A stretch of DNA of 64,000 bases from Ampelocalamus luodianensis. Its lineage: Eukaryota; Streptophyta; Magnoliopsida; Poales; Poaceae. The DNA lies in NCBI GenBank assembly GCA_036346255.1, contig CM070622.1:30344751-30408750 (forward strand). The letters are read 5' to 3'. The translations under genes and the position numbers were made by a program. Each line of letters begins with the position of its first letter. The first letter of the stretch is position 1. The notes under the pieces are model-generated. The model saw only the letters and a list, made by a program, of their open reading frames with translations. It was not told the origin of the DNA and made no database searches. Positions 11,201-22,280 of the stretch are shown piece after piece.

Positions 11201-14200
11201 GGGAAGGGATGGACAGCTCTAATACCAAATGTTACAAACCTTAGTTCATAACGGGGTAAACACTGCCAGGAAGAAGGCCGAGCAGTGTCGGCTTGGTGGG
11301 ATGAGAGATTAGACTATAGACTGAGATGATAGAACTTGGGAGGGCGATTAGATTAATTCATCTTTTTTGCTTCCTCGAACTAGTACATAGGACCTCCTTT
11401 TATAATATGACTATGCTTGACGCTAAGACACCTATCGTGACATGTACTCTAGTCTACCATAACACAAACTCAACTTAATTTATCTCCTCGTCTTTCCTAA
11501 TCTGGTATCCTTCCTAATCAGCGTGGACTGCTTGTACTCTGGCCGGACTACTCTTGTGCGTCAACGTCAACTTCCTAGACGTGTGCATACTGCCGGATGG
11601 GCCTAGGGCCTACGCCCGTGATAACTATGGTATTTCAATGTACTTTAGGAACGGTAGTCTCCCTCAACAATCAGCATGCTGCATGCACTTGTAGAAAGTT
11701 AAGTGACATATCATAAGTCCCTTATACTGTTTGCCATGTAGAAGTTTAGTTGAATGTTTGTATTAAAAGATGAACAGGGGTGTCCTAGCTGTCCTCAAGT
11801 AGTGAAACTTCTACCACTGGGCTTAGTCACCATATTGGAAAGACAGTGACCCAAGCTTGTAACTCCGAAATTTACTTAGTACTCAAACATTGTATGTGCC
11901 CAGGTATTCAGATACCAGCCAGTCCTTAAGTTCTAAGGTCTAAAACATCACAAATTAACAAATGTCTCAAAGTATACATCTTAATTTCTGTAATCAATCC
12001 TCACCCTGACCTCCAAGGTTCTATTAAGAAGACATGGGTACACAAATAACTGTACCTCAAATTCTGCTTGTGGTTCCTATGCACTTCGGAATATTCAGGA
12101 TATCAAAGCCTCATATTTCCAACTAGCCTTTTTTCAAAATCAACACAAATATCAATATCTATCTTACTATAATTCCGACCATTTTCAATAATATGCTTTG
12201 TCAATTACTCAATCAGTAAATTCTAGCTATGGTGCTGATTACTGAAAAATGGTTGCACTCCCCAGTATACCATTTTGCGGGCCAACTGGCATGCTACATA
12301 TGTCACCTCTAGTTTTTCAATTTTTGTTCAAACTTTACGATTTCCAAACTAAAATAATTGAAACTTTACAATTTCCAAACTAAAATAATTGACACAAATA
12401 GCTAGTAAGTATTGAAAAGACATGTATATTGTGTACTAGTTAAAAAGTCCACAACTTTTGATCAAACTGTACTGTTAACTTTGAATTAAGGAAAAAGTAG
12501 TAGTAAGTCAAAAGTATCACAAACTATTTACAAGTAAAATGTAATTATGTAAATTTTAAAATCCGATTTGGTCAAATACACTTTCTGAAATCAGTGGGAA
12601 AATAACTCACAGGTAGATAGTGCAGGTGATATCGATGAAAACTTGTTGGTTGGCTTGGATGTTTCCCCACTCTCAGTTGGTGGCATTGCATGAAAAACCA
12701 CATCAGGAATCCTCGGATGAAACGATGGTGGATCTACATATGGACCAGATGCTTCGTAACTATTTGGTGCAGGTGCGATAGCCCGTAGTGGAGGATCCCT
12801 GCGAGGACCCGAATGGCGCTTCGCATTGCTATGCGCTTTATTGAGTGCGCAGCTGGAATCACAACTCACAAAAGTTGGTGTGCTGCGCATAGGAGCAGGA
12901 GCAGGGGTCAAATGTTGCAAACCCTGATGACTAAGATCATGGTGGTGGTGATGGTGGTGATGACTGTGGTGATGACTGTGGTGATGGTGGTGGTTGTGAT
13001 TGTTGTTCTGGTGGGTTGAGTGGGGTTGATTATAAGGTTGAGGAGCTGGACTTGGGGAATGAGCGCTGCCTGCATTGTTCAGTGAATGTTGCAGATAAGA
13101 GGACAGACTTATCTGTTTTACTCTGCCGAATACAGTGTGATTCAAACCCAAGTTTCCTGAAGAAGAATTTCTTAATGTTTGAGCCAATTGTTTTAATCTT
13201 TGCAACGATGGTGGTTTGTTATCTGCCCCAACAGCAAGAAGAACAGATGTTTGAACTACTGTAGGAGGGACAACTGTTGAACCATCCAGATTTGACAATG
13301 TAACATATAGGATCTGCATTTCAGAAAGGAAAGAGTTGCACCAACGATATTAAAAAAATTATTCATGACACAATACAAAGGAAAATAACATATTTGTGAG
13401 CACAACACATTACAACTGAATTTGGACTTTAAACTCTTAAAAAGAGCAATGCAATCCAGAATTAGCAGGCAGAGCAGAGTTGGAAATTTTGTGTTTACTA
13501 TCATGAAAAATAAAAGAGAAGAAGCATGTCTTTTATCAAGCATTAAAGCTTCCTGACATACTCAGTAAGCAGTAGCACGCATATGGTACTGGAGACAGAA
13601 ACATTGATGATAAGGTAGCTTCTTAGACTCTTTGGTCAGTGAGCCAGACTTTTGAATGACTGGGTGGCAATTAGTAGCTACCTAATCCACATCCATGATC
13701 TGTTTTTTTTTCCTTTGTTAGTAGACAGAAATTCAGGCGTCCGCAGCTAACAGATGCCAAAAACTATATTAGTTTATGAGTCATTCTAGTTGTTGTGGTC
13801 ATGCCAATGGCTAAATATTGATTTACTCTTCGTACGCCATAAGTTGCCACCATTTGACAAAACTACACCTGGGGCAAGCAGGGGCAACAAACCCGGGTCT
13901 CCCGGAGGTACCCGGGGACCCCCAAGTACCTCGGCCATGTGCCGGGCGGTGGCCACCACGGGAGTGAGCTCGACGCGAAGGGAGGAAGACACGTTCGGTC
14001 TGTGTCGGAGGAAAATGATGTGCTCCAGCTGTTGCCTATTGGATGTGGGCATGTGGCGTCGTGGTGGCTGTGGGCTGCAGTCCAGCGGAGGCGTCATGCG
14101 TAGGCCTAGTGGCGGAGTGGCACACATAGCCCATACAAAAAAAGGTGCCCTAATTCCCCAATCCACCGAGCGACCAAAGACACTGCGTAGCCACCACACC

Positions 14201-17200
14201 GACACGGCCAGTGGTGCTCCAAAATGAGGCAGCGGGCAGTGCGGTGCGGGGATGGGCGGCACGCAGGTGCAGACGAGCGGACCTTCACCGAGTAGCATGC
14301 GTGGCACGCAGCAAGGAGCGAGGGCCAAGGGTGGCATCGTGTTATGGTTGGCATCATGTAGTTGAAGGTAAGTCAATTCGCCTTCTCGTCAAGAAGGCTT
14401 GCTCTTGTCGAGTTGAAGCTCTGAATCGATAGTTGTCTAAGAAACCAAATCTTTATTATCCCCTTCAACCAAACCGGCACCCCTTTATATAATAGGGAGC
14501 TCACCTAACAAAGATTACTAATTATAATGTATCTATATTTGGAATTACAACTGCCAAACCAAACCAAACTATCTATAATATGAGATACGGACTCAACCAA
14601 CCATCTGTATACGATACGGACTCTGAGTCGCTGAACAGAGCTGCAGCCAAACGTATGTATTGTAGCTCGTTGTGCCGTTGCCGCGACACGGACTCAACCT
14701 GGCGCTATCAACTCTGAAGCAAGTGCTGGCATTGCATGAGGAACGATGGGTCGACGGCGTCGTTGATAAGTTTGGCCCACAAATGCGTCCACAACACTTC
14801 CACCCTCATTGCGAAACAGCTCGTCCTCGAGCTGAAATGTAGGATAACGATACTTGAACGACGTCAATGACACCCAAGTAGCGTCAGCTGCAGCACAACC
14901 CATCCATTGAACCAATAATTCCCAAGTGCCACGATTAAGTCGTGCACGCACAATGCCATGCGGTGTCGGAACTACACGACCATGAAGAAAATTAGGAAGA
15001 CCCACAATCTCAGTAGGAGGCGTGCCCTCAAACTTCTTAAGCAATGCAACATGAAAAACATCATGAATACGAGCTCGAGCGGGAAGCTGAAGACGATAAG
15101 CAACCAATCCAATCTTGTCCATCACTTTAAAAGGCCCGTAATAACGCGGAGATAATTTAGAGGACCCTTCTTTTATAGCCGAAGCAGTACGATGGTGGAG
15201 GCGAAGCCAAACCAAATCACCAACCTCATAAGTCACATCACGCCGCAATTTGTCATGTTGTTGTTTCATGAAATATTGAGCTTGCAACAAACGTTCCCGA
15301 ATTTCATCCAAGAACTCATCACGATCACGAAGTTGTTTATCCACAGCAGCCACGCAGGCGGTCACTGGTTCATACGACAAAAGAGTAGGAGGATCACGTC
15401 CATAAACTACATGGAAAGGAGTAGTCTTCAAAGCGGTCTGAAATGACAAATTGTAACAATACTCTGCCCACGAAAGCCATTGAAGCCACTATTTGGGTCG
15501 ATCGCACGAAAGACAACGAAGGTACATAACAATAATGCAGTTGACCACTTCTGTCTGACCATCACTTTGAGGATGAAAAGCCGAGCTTAATTGCAATTTA
15601 ACACCAGCAAGACGAAAAAGTTCAGTCCAGAAATTGCTAGTGAATACCGGATCACGATCACTAACAATAGAGGGAATACCATGTAAGCGAACAATCTCAT
15701 CAAAGAATGCCCTTGCCACAGTACTAGCAGTGTAGGGATGACCCAAAGCAATGAAATGTGCATACTTTGAAAAACGATCAACCACTGAGAGAATAACAGA
15801 TCGACCACCGACTTTAGGAAGACCTTCCACAAAATCCATCGAAATATCTTGCCAAATAGAATTCGGAACGTCTAAAGGCTGTAAAAGACCAGCAGGATGA
15901 AGATGTTTGGTCTTATTACGCTGACAAACAGCACATCCTTTGACAAATTCACGCACCTTGCGATTGGCTTGAGGATGATATAAGGTGGATCGTTAACGAT
16001 GGAGAGTTTTCTGAACCCCTTCATGCCCACTACCATGAACTTCTGCAAGCAATTGAGGCCATAACAAGGAGTCGGTTGGTACAAATACACGCCCCTCATA
16101 TAGCAAAAAACCATCAACAATTGACCAAGAAAGCGCAGTTGTACCAGCAAGTACTTGCCGACAGACAGACGGGAAAGTTGTATTACTGGCCATCTCCGTG
16201 CGAAGGTCATCAAAGAAAACAAAAGACGGTGACGAAATAGCGAGAAGAGCAGCAGAGTGCATTGAACCAATAGAAGTAGTCGGTTCTTGACGCCGAGAGA
16301 GAGCGTCCGCTACTGTATTTTGACGGCCCAGCCGGAATTCAACCGCAAAGTCATAGCCGAATAATTTACTAACCCAAGTATGTTGTGGAATGGTGGAAAG
16401 TTGCTGATCAAGCAGATACTTCAGGCTATAGTGGTCCGTACGTACCGTGAATGCGCGTCCCCATAAATACGGTCGCCAATGGCGTACTGCTTTAACAAGA
16501 CCAATCAATTCGCGTTCATAGGCTGCCAATTTAAGATGATGAGGAGCCACCGCTCGGCTAAAAAACACAGTTGATCCCATACCTTGATGTAAGACAGCCC
16601 CAAATCCCGTGCCCGATGCATCACAATCGACCAAGAAAGACTTAGTGAAATCTAGAAGTTGAAGTATCGGACCAGTGACGAGGGCTGCCTTGAGAGCTAG
16701 AAAGGTTGTTTCAGCTTGCGAGGTCCATGCAAAAGCTTCCTTCTTCAGTAATTTCGTCAATGGAGCGGCTACCTCGCCATAAGATTGAATGAATTTGCGA
16801 TAATATCCCGTAAGTCCAAGGAACCCTCGCAAAGCACAAACTGTAGTAGGCGTAGGCCAGGTAGAAACTGCTTCGACTTTGCTGAAATCCATGGAGACTA
16901 CTTGGGCTGAAATAACATGACCCAAGTACGCAATCAATTCAGCCCCAAAGGAACACTTAGAATGTTTGATAGCCAACTGATTGTGGCGCATCAATTGAAA
17001 GACCGCACGAACGTGTTGTAGATGTTCAGCCCACGATGCACTGTAAACCAAAATATCATCAAAAAAGACTAGCACAAATCAACGAATATAAGGTTTGAGG
17101 ACATCATTCATCAAGGCTTGAAACGTAGCAGGGGCATTGGTTAAGCCAAAGGGCATGACATCCTACTCATAGTGGCCATGATGAGTTTGGAATGCTGTCT

Positions 17201-20200
17201 TCTCAATGTCGGTGTCATGCATACGCACTTGGTGATACCCGCTCTGCAAATCAAGCTTGGTGAAGAAACGGGCACCCTTAAGCTCATCGAGGAGCTCGTC
17301 GACCACTGGAATAGGAAATTTGTCTTTCACCGTTTTGTCATTGAGTTGTCGATAGTCGACACAAAAGCGCCACGAGTTGTACTTCTTACGGACCAATAAC
17401 ACCAGCGACGAAAATGCGGAAGTACTATCCCGGATGATACCCTGTTTCAGCATCGTCTCACATTGACTTTCAATTTCATCTTTCAACAATTGGGGGTAGT
17501 GATAAGGACGAACTGCCACGGGAGTCGTGCCGGGTAATAGATGGATGTGATGGTCGCAGCGATGCTGGGGAGGCAAGCCGTGAGGCTCTTCGAAGATGTC
17601 CGCGAACTCGGCCAGGAGTGTCATCATCAAAGTATCATTTGTCAATGCTGAAATTTGGGCATGTCGTGCCGGGGATTGCAAACCGCGCCAAATCACTTTA
17701 TGATCATGCCTCCAAAAAGGCATGGTAAGATGCTCGAAGTCCCACATAATAGGTCCCAATGTCCGCGACCACTGTACGCCGAGGACGATATCGAATCCGG
17801 CAAGAGGAATAACATAGCAATCCAGAAAGAAATCCTCATGATCAATCCAAAGACGCACCCCATGAAAAATTCAAGAACTGGCCACCTTGTCTCCGTTAGC
17901 AACGGCTACCTTAATAGAATTGCCACTAGTCGATGCGAGGCCAGCGCCGTCGTTGTTCTCGCAGAATAAAATTGTGAGTAGATCCAGAGTCAACCAAGGC
18001 GTGCATCTGCTCACCATTGACAGCCACCGGAAGTTGCATGGTCTTGCTCATGCATATGCCAGTGAGTGCGTGGAGCGAAATTTCTACATCCTCTTCAGCC
18101 GCATCATCGTCGATTCCTTCATCAGTAAGTTCTAGCAAATAAATTTCTTTCATTGAGCACTTACTTGCATGTTCTCTAGAGAATTTTTCAAGACAGTTGA
18201 AGCATAAACCCTTCAGTCGCCGTTCGACCATCTCGTCAGTTGTCAAACGCCGAAATTTTGAACTCTGCGGCTTGTTGCTTGGCAATGTTGGTACTGATGT
18301 GGTTGTGTTAGAACCGAACGCTGGTACCTTTAGCGCAGTGGGGGCCAAAGAACCGAATCCCAGCAGTGAACCTCTGTTGGTATTGGCCGGCTTGCTAGTT
18401 GCTGCCGGTTTGGGCGTTGGCCGGACGTCGTCGTCGTCGTCCAGCTCAAGACGCTTCTCATAAGCTCGTGCCAAACTCATCGTTGTTTCTAGAGTGGTGG
18501 GGTTTTGGAGTTCAACATCCGTGCGCAACGGATTGCATAGCCCGTTCATAAAAATTTGTACTTGTGGCTGCTCCGTCATGTCATTGCAACGACACAAAAG
18601 CGCCAAGAATCGCTCCTGATATTCGCCCACTGTACCCGTGAGCCAAAGTTGAATGAGTTCGCCCAAAGCGTTACTCCGAATTGGAGGTCCAAACCGAAGG
18701 TTGACATGCTCGACAAAACGCGACCACGAAGGAACACCTTGGTTTCGTGCTAATCGAAAATACCAATGTTGTGCGGCTCCCGTCATGTGATATGAAGCTA
18801 ACCACACCTTTTCTTCTTCCATCGTCCTTTGTCCCTGAAAAAATTGTTCGCAGCGATTCAACCATGAAAGCGGATCTTCTTTGCCATCATATGTTGGAAA
18901 CAATAATTTGTGGTATCGTGGCGCTCTGCGGTTACCTGTGGAGTGTTCATCTTCCTCCCTTGACTGATCGTATGATGTTCGCCTTCCACTGGTTGCGCCG
19001 AGTGCGCCATGACTGCCAGGCTTTTCTTGCTCTAGTGCTGTAAGTCGACTGTCCATGATTTCTTTGGACGTAGTCAGATCTTGTAGCATCCTTAGCATCT
19101 CATCTAGTTGCTTCTTCAATTGATCGTCCATGAATGAGTACTATGATCAACGGATAACACAGGAGACTTGGCGATCGAGAAACGCGCAGAGAACTTCGGC
19201 GGCGAACGTCGGCTCTGATACCAAAGATGTTATGGTTGGCGTCGTGTAGTTGAAGGTAAGTCAATTCGCCTTCTCGTCAAGAAGGCTTGCCCTTGTCGAG
19301 TTGAAGCTCTGAATCGATAATTGTCTAAGAAACCAAATCTTTATTATCCCCTTCAACCAAACCGGCACCCCTTTATATAATAGGGAGCTCACCTAACAAA
19401 GATTACTAATTATAATGTATCTATATTTGGAATTACAACTGCCAAACCAAACCAAACTATCTATAATATAAGATACGGACTCAACCAACCATCTGTATAC
19501 GATATGGACTCTGCGTCGCTGAACAAAGCTGCGGCCAAACGTATGTATTGTAGCTCGCCGCGCCGTTGCCGCGACACAGACTCAACCTGGCGCTATCGAC
19601 TCTGAAGCAAGTGCTGGCGTTGCATGAGGAACGATGGGTCAACGGCGTCGTTGATAAGTTTGGCCCACAAATGTGTCCACAACACATCGTGTGTGGGACC
19701 GTGGGTGCAGGACGCAGCCCGGCGACCAGCCAGGTTTGCCCCTCATTCCTCAATCCTCAATCTCTACTCTCAAGCCTCATATCTGAATTTGACAATGTCC
19801 TAGTCTTAGAATATAACTCGTAGTCAATTTTGGTTTCAATGTTTTAGGAAGAATGAAATCAATAGTCCTATTTTAGAACTGCGACAGTACATGGTGAGTA
19901 CCAAGCGGTTGAAACATCTAATGCAAACAACACTGCAACAAGACCTGATGGGTTTAATACTGATGAAAGCGCTTGTGCTAGTGATGGGTTTATACGTAAA
20001 AAGTTCGCTCTGGGTCTCCCAAATTCCTAGTTCCGCCACTGGTCACCAACATAGCAAGAAAATAGTTCAAAATGATCCTCCACAAAAATAATAATAATAA
20101 TAATAATTGCATTGACCAAGTCACTAAACTTGATTTTAATGAAAAAATTTATCCAAAAGATGGAATATGATACATGAATAATGCTTTAATCTAGATATAC

Positions 20201-22201
20201 AATGAATTAAAAGTTGAGAAGCACACACCTCACGTTCATTAAGAAATAACCCAGATTTCATCTGGGCCTTCAATTCACTCACTTTGTCTTGTACTATGTC
20301 AATGGGAGAATTCAATGAGAAATTAAATAAGGCATTAGGCTTTTGAGGAACAAAAGCATTTTGTGGAGGTATAATTGTTATGGCACCAGGAAACCTCACA
20401 ATCTCAAAAGAAGAAGAACTCCCAAATAGTGATGGTGTCAAATAGAGTGTCGATTGTTGTATAACCAAGGACACTAAAGATGACCTCAGGATGCTTAACC
20501 CTGTTGGTGACATGGTGGAATTACTTGGATAAGGCCAAATTCCAAAAGTCACGGTAGTCCAGTTTGATTCAGCAATTGGATCAAAGGAAATTACAGATAC
20601 CTGGAGTAACAGAAGCAACAAATAAATACATGGATTGATAAATAAAAAAAACATGGACAGTCGTTATAGACAATAAGTGAGAGCAGAACATACCGTGGAA
20701 TTGCCGATGCCTACCTCTTCAAAAATATCATACTCAAGTTTTGATTTATTTTCATTAAGCTCAGAAAGCATCCTTTGCAGCCTGAAGCTTGCAACCACAT
20801 CAGCTGTGAAAACAGACACATAAGCAATTGGAATTTTTTTTTCCATTCCATGAAAGCAAAATGTTATGTGAGTATTAGAATACTGAAGCAAGCGTAAACG
20901 ATTGCCTTCAGGAATGATTTGAGAACTAGGTAAAGGATACGTGCATTACTACCCCCAATTTTGCCCACTATCATGTAGGATTGTTTTGAATTCTTTTTTA
21001 GCTATCTCAGTGTACTCATGGTTTTGGGAGTGTAAAATTGAGAAATCGGCATTATTATGCACAGCAATTACCAGCGCATACTAATCTCTATGGATTGGTG
21101 GATTTTGATTTGTACAGGTTGCGGTTACACTTTTGGCAGATACATTCACTGATTATATCGTAATATAATTTCCACAAATGAGAATCTGGCAAGTTAGTCT
21201 ACCAATTGTTGCAACAGATAACTAAAGCTATCAATTCCCACACATGTTTCAGGGCAAATAACTAACATTTGTCATTTACACAGCTCCCTGCCTCCATCAG
21301 CTCATGATCAATATGACAAACTACAAAGTCATCAAGTGATCCTCTTCAAATATCAATCACCACCATGTTCAAGTGAGAACACTAAGCCAACTAACAATTC
21401 CCAAGGAGCAAACATCAACTGCGGTGAAAACAGATGGACTGCTGATTCCACAGCCAAAACAACCATCAACAAATGCTCCAATCCCAAATCACCAAGTAGC
21501 TCTCAAATCAAACAACCAATATTTATCATCAAAGTCAACCGCATCAGGATTCCTAATTTTACTCGTTTAAGCACTAACCATGCAAATAGCCGCAAACAAT
21601 ATCCCCACTACACACCTAAAATCCCCAATTCACACGAACCAAATTCCAAGACGCGCCAGCACACAGCTCCTAAGTCCTAACCAACACCTCCGAAGGATCA
21701 CCAAACAGCTCAATTGGCTCAAAGCCATGCGGGTAATACAAATCCGACGCCCGCACCCCCAAACTACACAGAATTGCAAACCATCGAACCCCATTACAAG
21801 TTCAACCTGTCCAAAGCTCAACTCACCGAACCCTCCACCACAATCAGAACCCCAAAAAAAACCCCAATTAAGCAGGCAGCGTTACCGTAAACAACCTGCA
21901 TTCCGCATCAAACAGCCCAACGCACCCTCTTGTTACGATTTCATCAAAATCAAGTACAGTTTCAGCTAGTAGGCCAACGCGAAAAGGCACGCCGCAAGCG
22001 ACCTGCATTCCCCGGCACTCACCTCCGCGCCACCGGTCCTCTCGCACCCCGTCCCGCCGCCGCGCGAACGGCGGGAGCCAGAACAGCGCCGACAGCGCCA
22101 CGGCGGCGCCGCCCTCGCCCCGCTTCCCCCGGCGCCTCCCGCGAGCCCTCCCCGTCTCCTCCCCCGGCCGAGTCCGGCGGGTCCCCGGCGGCCTTCCCCA
22201 T
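8276..22201 (-). CDS. DUF7036-type GPI-anchored protein, five exons, frame break in exon 1
   Basis: Exons in transcript order: 22201-22023, 20803-20694, 20600-20229, 13313-12611 and 8349-8276, with canonical GT-AG borders. Exon 2 gives ADVVASFRLQRMLSEL, exon 3 the core (FDPIAESNWTTVTFGIWPYP, FPGAITIIPPQNAF) and exon 4 VTLSNLDGSTVVPPTVVQ, RLKQLAQTL and LGLNHTVFGRV, an order I associate with plant DUF7036 proteins. Exon 4 continues into a Pro/His-rich region with an almost unbroken His run. Exon 5 is only 74 nt and encodes SSHWWVVASLLYLFMQLL and stop, a typical GPI-attachment tail. The function is unknown; a cell-surface location is inferred. Exons 2-5 join in phase. Exon 1 does not: the ATG at 22201 is out of frame with the downstream ALSALFWLPPFARR segment that matches the splice phase, so a 1-nt gain (or 2-nt loss) lies between. 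Introns 3 (6.9 kb) and 4 (4.3 kb) hold transposons. Length would be about 480 aa. Confidence 0.7.
8700..9496. mobile_element. GC-rich hAT-like element in intron 4
   Basis: Both ends are full of GGGC/GCCC words (left ATCGGGATGGGATGGGCTT, right complement CAAGGATGGGCTGGGCT), the look of a common grass hAT family with GGCCCGGCCC-rich ends. GTAACT lies just outside both ends (8694-8699 and 9497-9502) and could be part of an 8-bp target duplication. The interior includes a G-run near 9206-9226 and an Arg/Glu-rich open stretch. No transposase domain was recognised. Confidence 0.4.
9677..11623 (-). mobile_element. Short non-autonomous LTR retrotransposon in intron 4
   Basis: Direct repeats at 9677-10051 and 11230-11623 both begin TGTTAC and share the same order of words (GTCGGCTTGGTGGGA, CACCTATCGTGACAT, CTAGACGTGTGC). 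On the minus strand a primer-binding site related to initiator Met-tRNA (TTTGGTATTAGAGCTG) abuts the right LTR, and a purine tract (GGGAGGGGTG) abuts the left LTR. The element therefore reads right to left. Target duplications are ATTAT (9672-9676) and ACTAT (11624-11628), one mismatch. Only about 1.2 kb lies between the LTRs and no pol motif was found. The end of the interior reads HLEDELHVWEG, like the tail of gypsy integrases, suggesting a deletion derivative of a gypsy element. Confidence 0.75.
11629..12610. other. Intron 4 sequence, mostly unique
   Basis: Intronic AT-rich DNA with no gene or known element. A 31-bp unit beginning AAACTTTACGATTTCC is tandemly duplicated with one mismatch at 12330-12360 and 12361-12391. 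Confidence 0.5.
13314..14334. other. Left part of intron 3
   Basis: 13314-13790 is ordinary AT-rich intron. About 13860-14334 is GC-rich (ACCCGGGTCTCCCGG, GTACCCGGGGACCCCC) and open in several frames without recognisable protein. It may be an older insertion whose right part continues at 19690. The gypsy element inserted into it. Confidence 0.4.
14694..17970 (-). pseudogene. Gypsy pol (protease/RT/RNase H/integrase), broken
   Basis: Recognisable pieces in order are a retropepsin start (VDSGSTHNFI, in the gag frame), a protease end (YVIPLAGFDIVLGVQW), RT (KLDLQSGYHQVRM, MPFGLTNAPATFQALM, FFDDILVYS), RNase H (FLVDCDASGTGFGAVLHQ), the integrase zinc region (CAVCQRNKTKHLHPAGLL), the catalytic core (MDFVEGLP, SDRDPVF, DGQTEV) and a chromodomain-like end (LLVQWMGCAAADATWVSL, then YPTFQLEDELF). 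Breaks are a frameshift near 17970, an in-frame TGA at 17873-17871, TAG at 17165-17163, TGA at 17081-17079, TAA at 15995-15993 and TAG at 15491-15489. Two of the stops lie within the RT core, one on each side of the MPFGLTNAPATF region. This copy cannot make a working polyprotein. Its C-terminal stop lies inside the left LTR. Confidence 0.92.
17926..19131 (-). CDS. gag: Gypsy Gag (401 aa), open
   Basis: This is a structural (capsid) protein of the gypsy element, starting at ATG 19131 about 100 nt inside the right LTR. The N-terminus is a coiled-coil-like leader (residues 1-35). The retrotransposon gag fold follows (FPTYDGKEDPLSWLNRCEQ, then LASYHMTGAAQHWY and WSRFVEHVNLRF). Then come an acidic linker DDDDDV, a Pro/Thr/Ser-rich region and a degenerate CCHC knuckle (CFNC...H...C). 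The frame runs into the protease active-site motif VDSGSTHNFI and then ends soon after a frameshift. It is the only long intact frame of this element. Gag survival without pol has no evident host role. Confidence 0.85.
   Translation of the reverse strand: MDDQLKKQLDEMLRMLQDLTTSKEIMDSRLTALEQEKPGSHGALGATSGRRTSYDQSREEDEHSTGNRRAPRYHKLLFPTYDGKEDPLSWLNRCEQFFQGQRTMEEEKVWLASYHMTGAAQHWYFRLARNQGVPSWSRFVEHVNLRFGPPIRSNALGELIQLWLTGTVGEYQERFLALLCRCNDMTEQPQVQIFMNGLCNPLRTDVELQNPTTLETTMSLARAYEKRLELDDDDDVRPTPKPAATSKPANTNRGSLLGFGSLAPTALKVPAFGSNTTTSVPTLPSNKPQSSKFRRLTTDEMVERRLKGLCFNCLEKFSREHASKCSMKEIYLLELTDEGIDDDAAEEDVEISLHALTGICMSKTMQLPVAVNGEQMHALVDSGSTHNFILREQRRRWPRID
19690..20228. other. Right part of intron 3
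   Basis: Intronic DNA. 19690-19760 continues the GC-rich sequence interrupted by the gypsy element. An AAT trinucleotide run lies at about 20088-20106. No gene is seen. Confidence 0.45.
20804..22022. other. Intron 1 of the DUF7036-type gene
   Basis: AT-rich intron with a purine/pyrimidine-biased stretch at 21330-21860 that stays open in one plus-strand frame without resembling a protein. No transposon ends were recognised. Confidence 0.45.
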
Positions 22202-22217
22202 CGCGCGGCAGATCCGG

Positions 22218-22280
22218 TCACCGCGCCGCCCCCACCCCCGCCTCCGCCGCCATTGCGCGCCGAAACGAACGGCTAGGGTT
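22218..22280 (-). promoter_or_regulatory. Leader of the DUF7036-type gene: uORF and telobox
   Basis: On the minus strand an upstream ATG at 22253 opens a 12-codon uORF ending with TGA at 22218, 17 nt before the main ATG at 22201 and in a different frame. A telobox-like GAAACCCTAG lies at 22273-22282, just upstream of it. Effects on translation or transcription are inference. Confidence 0.4.

Larger units (their letters stand above)
14335..19689 (-). mobile_element. Complete but decayed Ty3/gypsy retrotransposon in intron 3
   Basis: The element proper is 14340-19684 (5345 bp). LTRs at 14340-14796 and 19228-19684 are both 457 bp, begin TGTTATGG and end CACAACA. A perfect 5-bp target duplication CATCG flanks it (14335-14339 and 19685-19689). 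The primer-binding site at 19211-19223 is an exact initiator Met-tRNA match (TGGTATCAGAGCC on the minus strand), and a purine tract (GAGGGTGGAAG) abuts the left LTR at 14797. Gene order on the minus strand is gag, protease, reverse transcriptase, RNase H, integrase with a chromodomain-like tail, which is the gypsy order. By eye the LTRs differ at about 17 of 457 sites, nearly all transitions. It sits antisense-independent, in the same orientation as the host gene. Confidence 0.95.

Noticed and set aside
10692..11228. A 178-codon minus-strand open frame inside the small LTR element
   Set aside because: Ala/Thr-rich low-complexity translation with no gag motif. It may be a relic, but there is no support for a protein.
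12813..13019. Plus-strand frame ending in a valine-rich run
   Set aside because: It is the antisense reading of the histidine run in exon 4.
13790..14334. GC-rich frames on both strands in intron 3
   Set aside because: Open on both strands without recognisable motifs. Probably composition or an old insertion.
17926..19131. Idea that the intact gypsy gag is a domesticated host gene
   Set aside because: It lies in a recent, complete element with matching LTRs and decayed pol. Intactness of one frame is expected by chance at this age.
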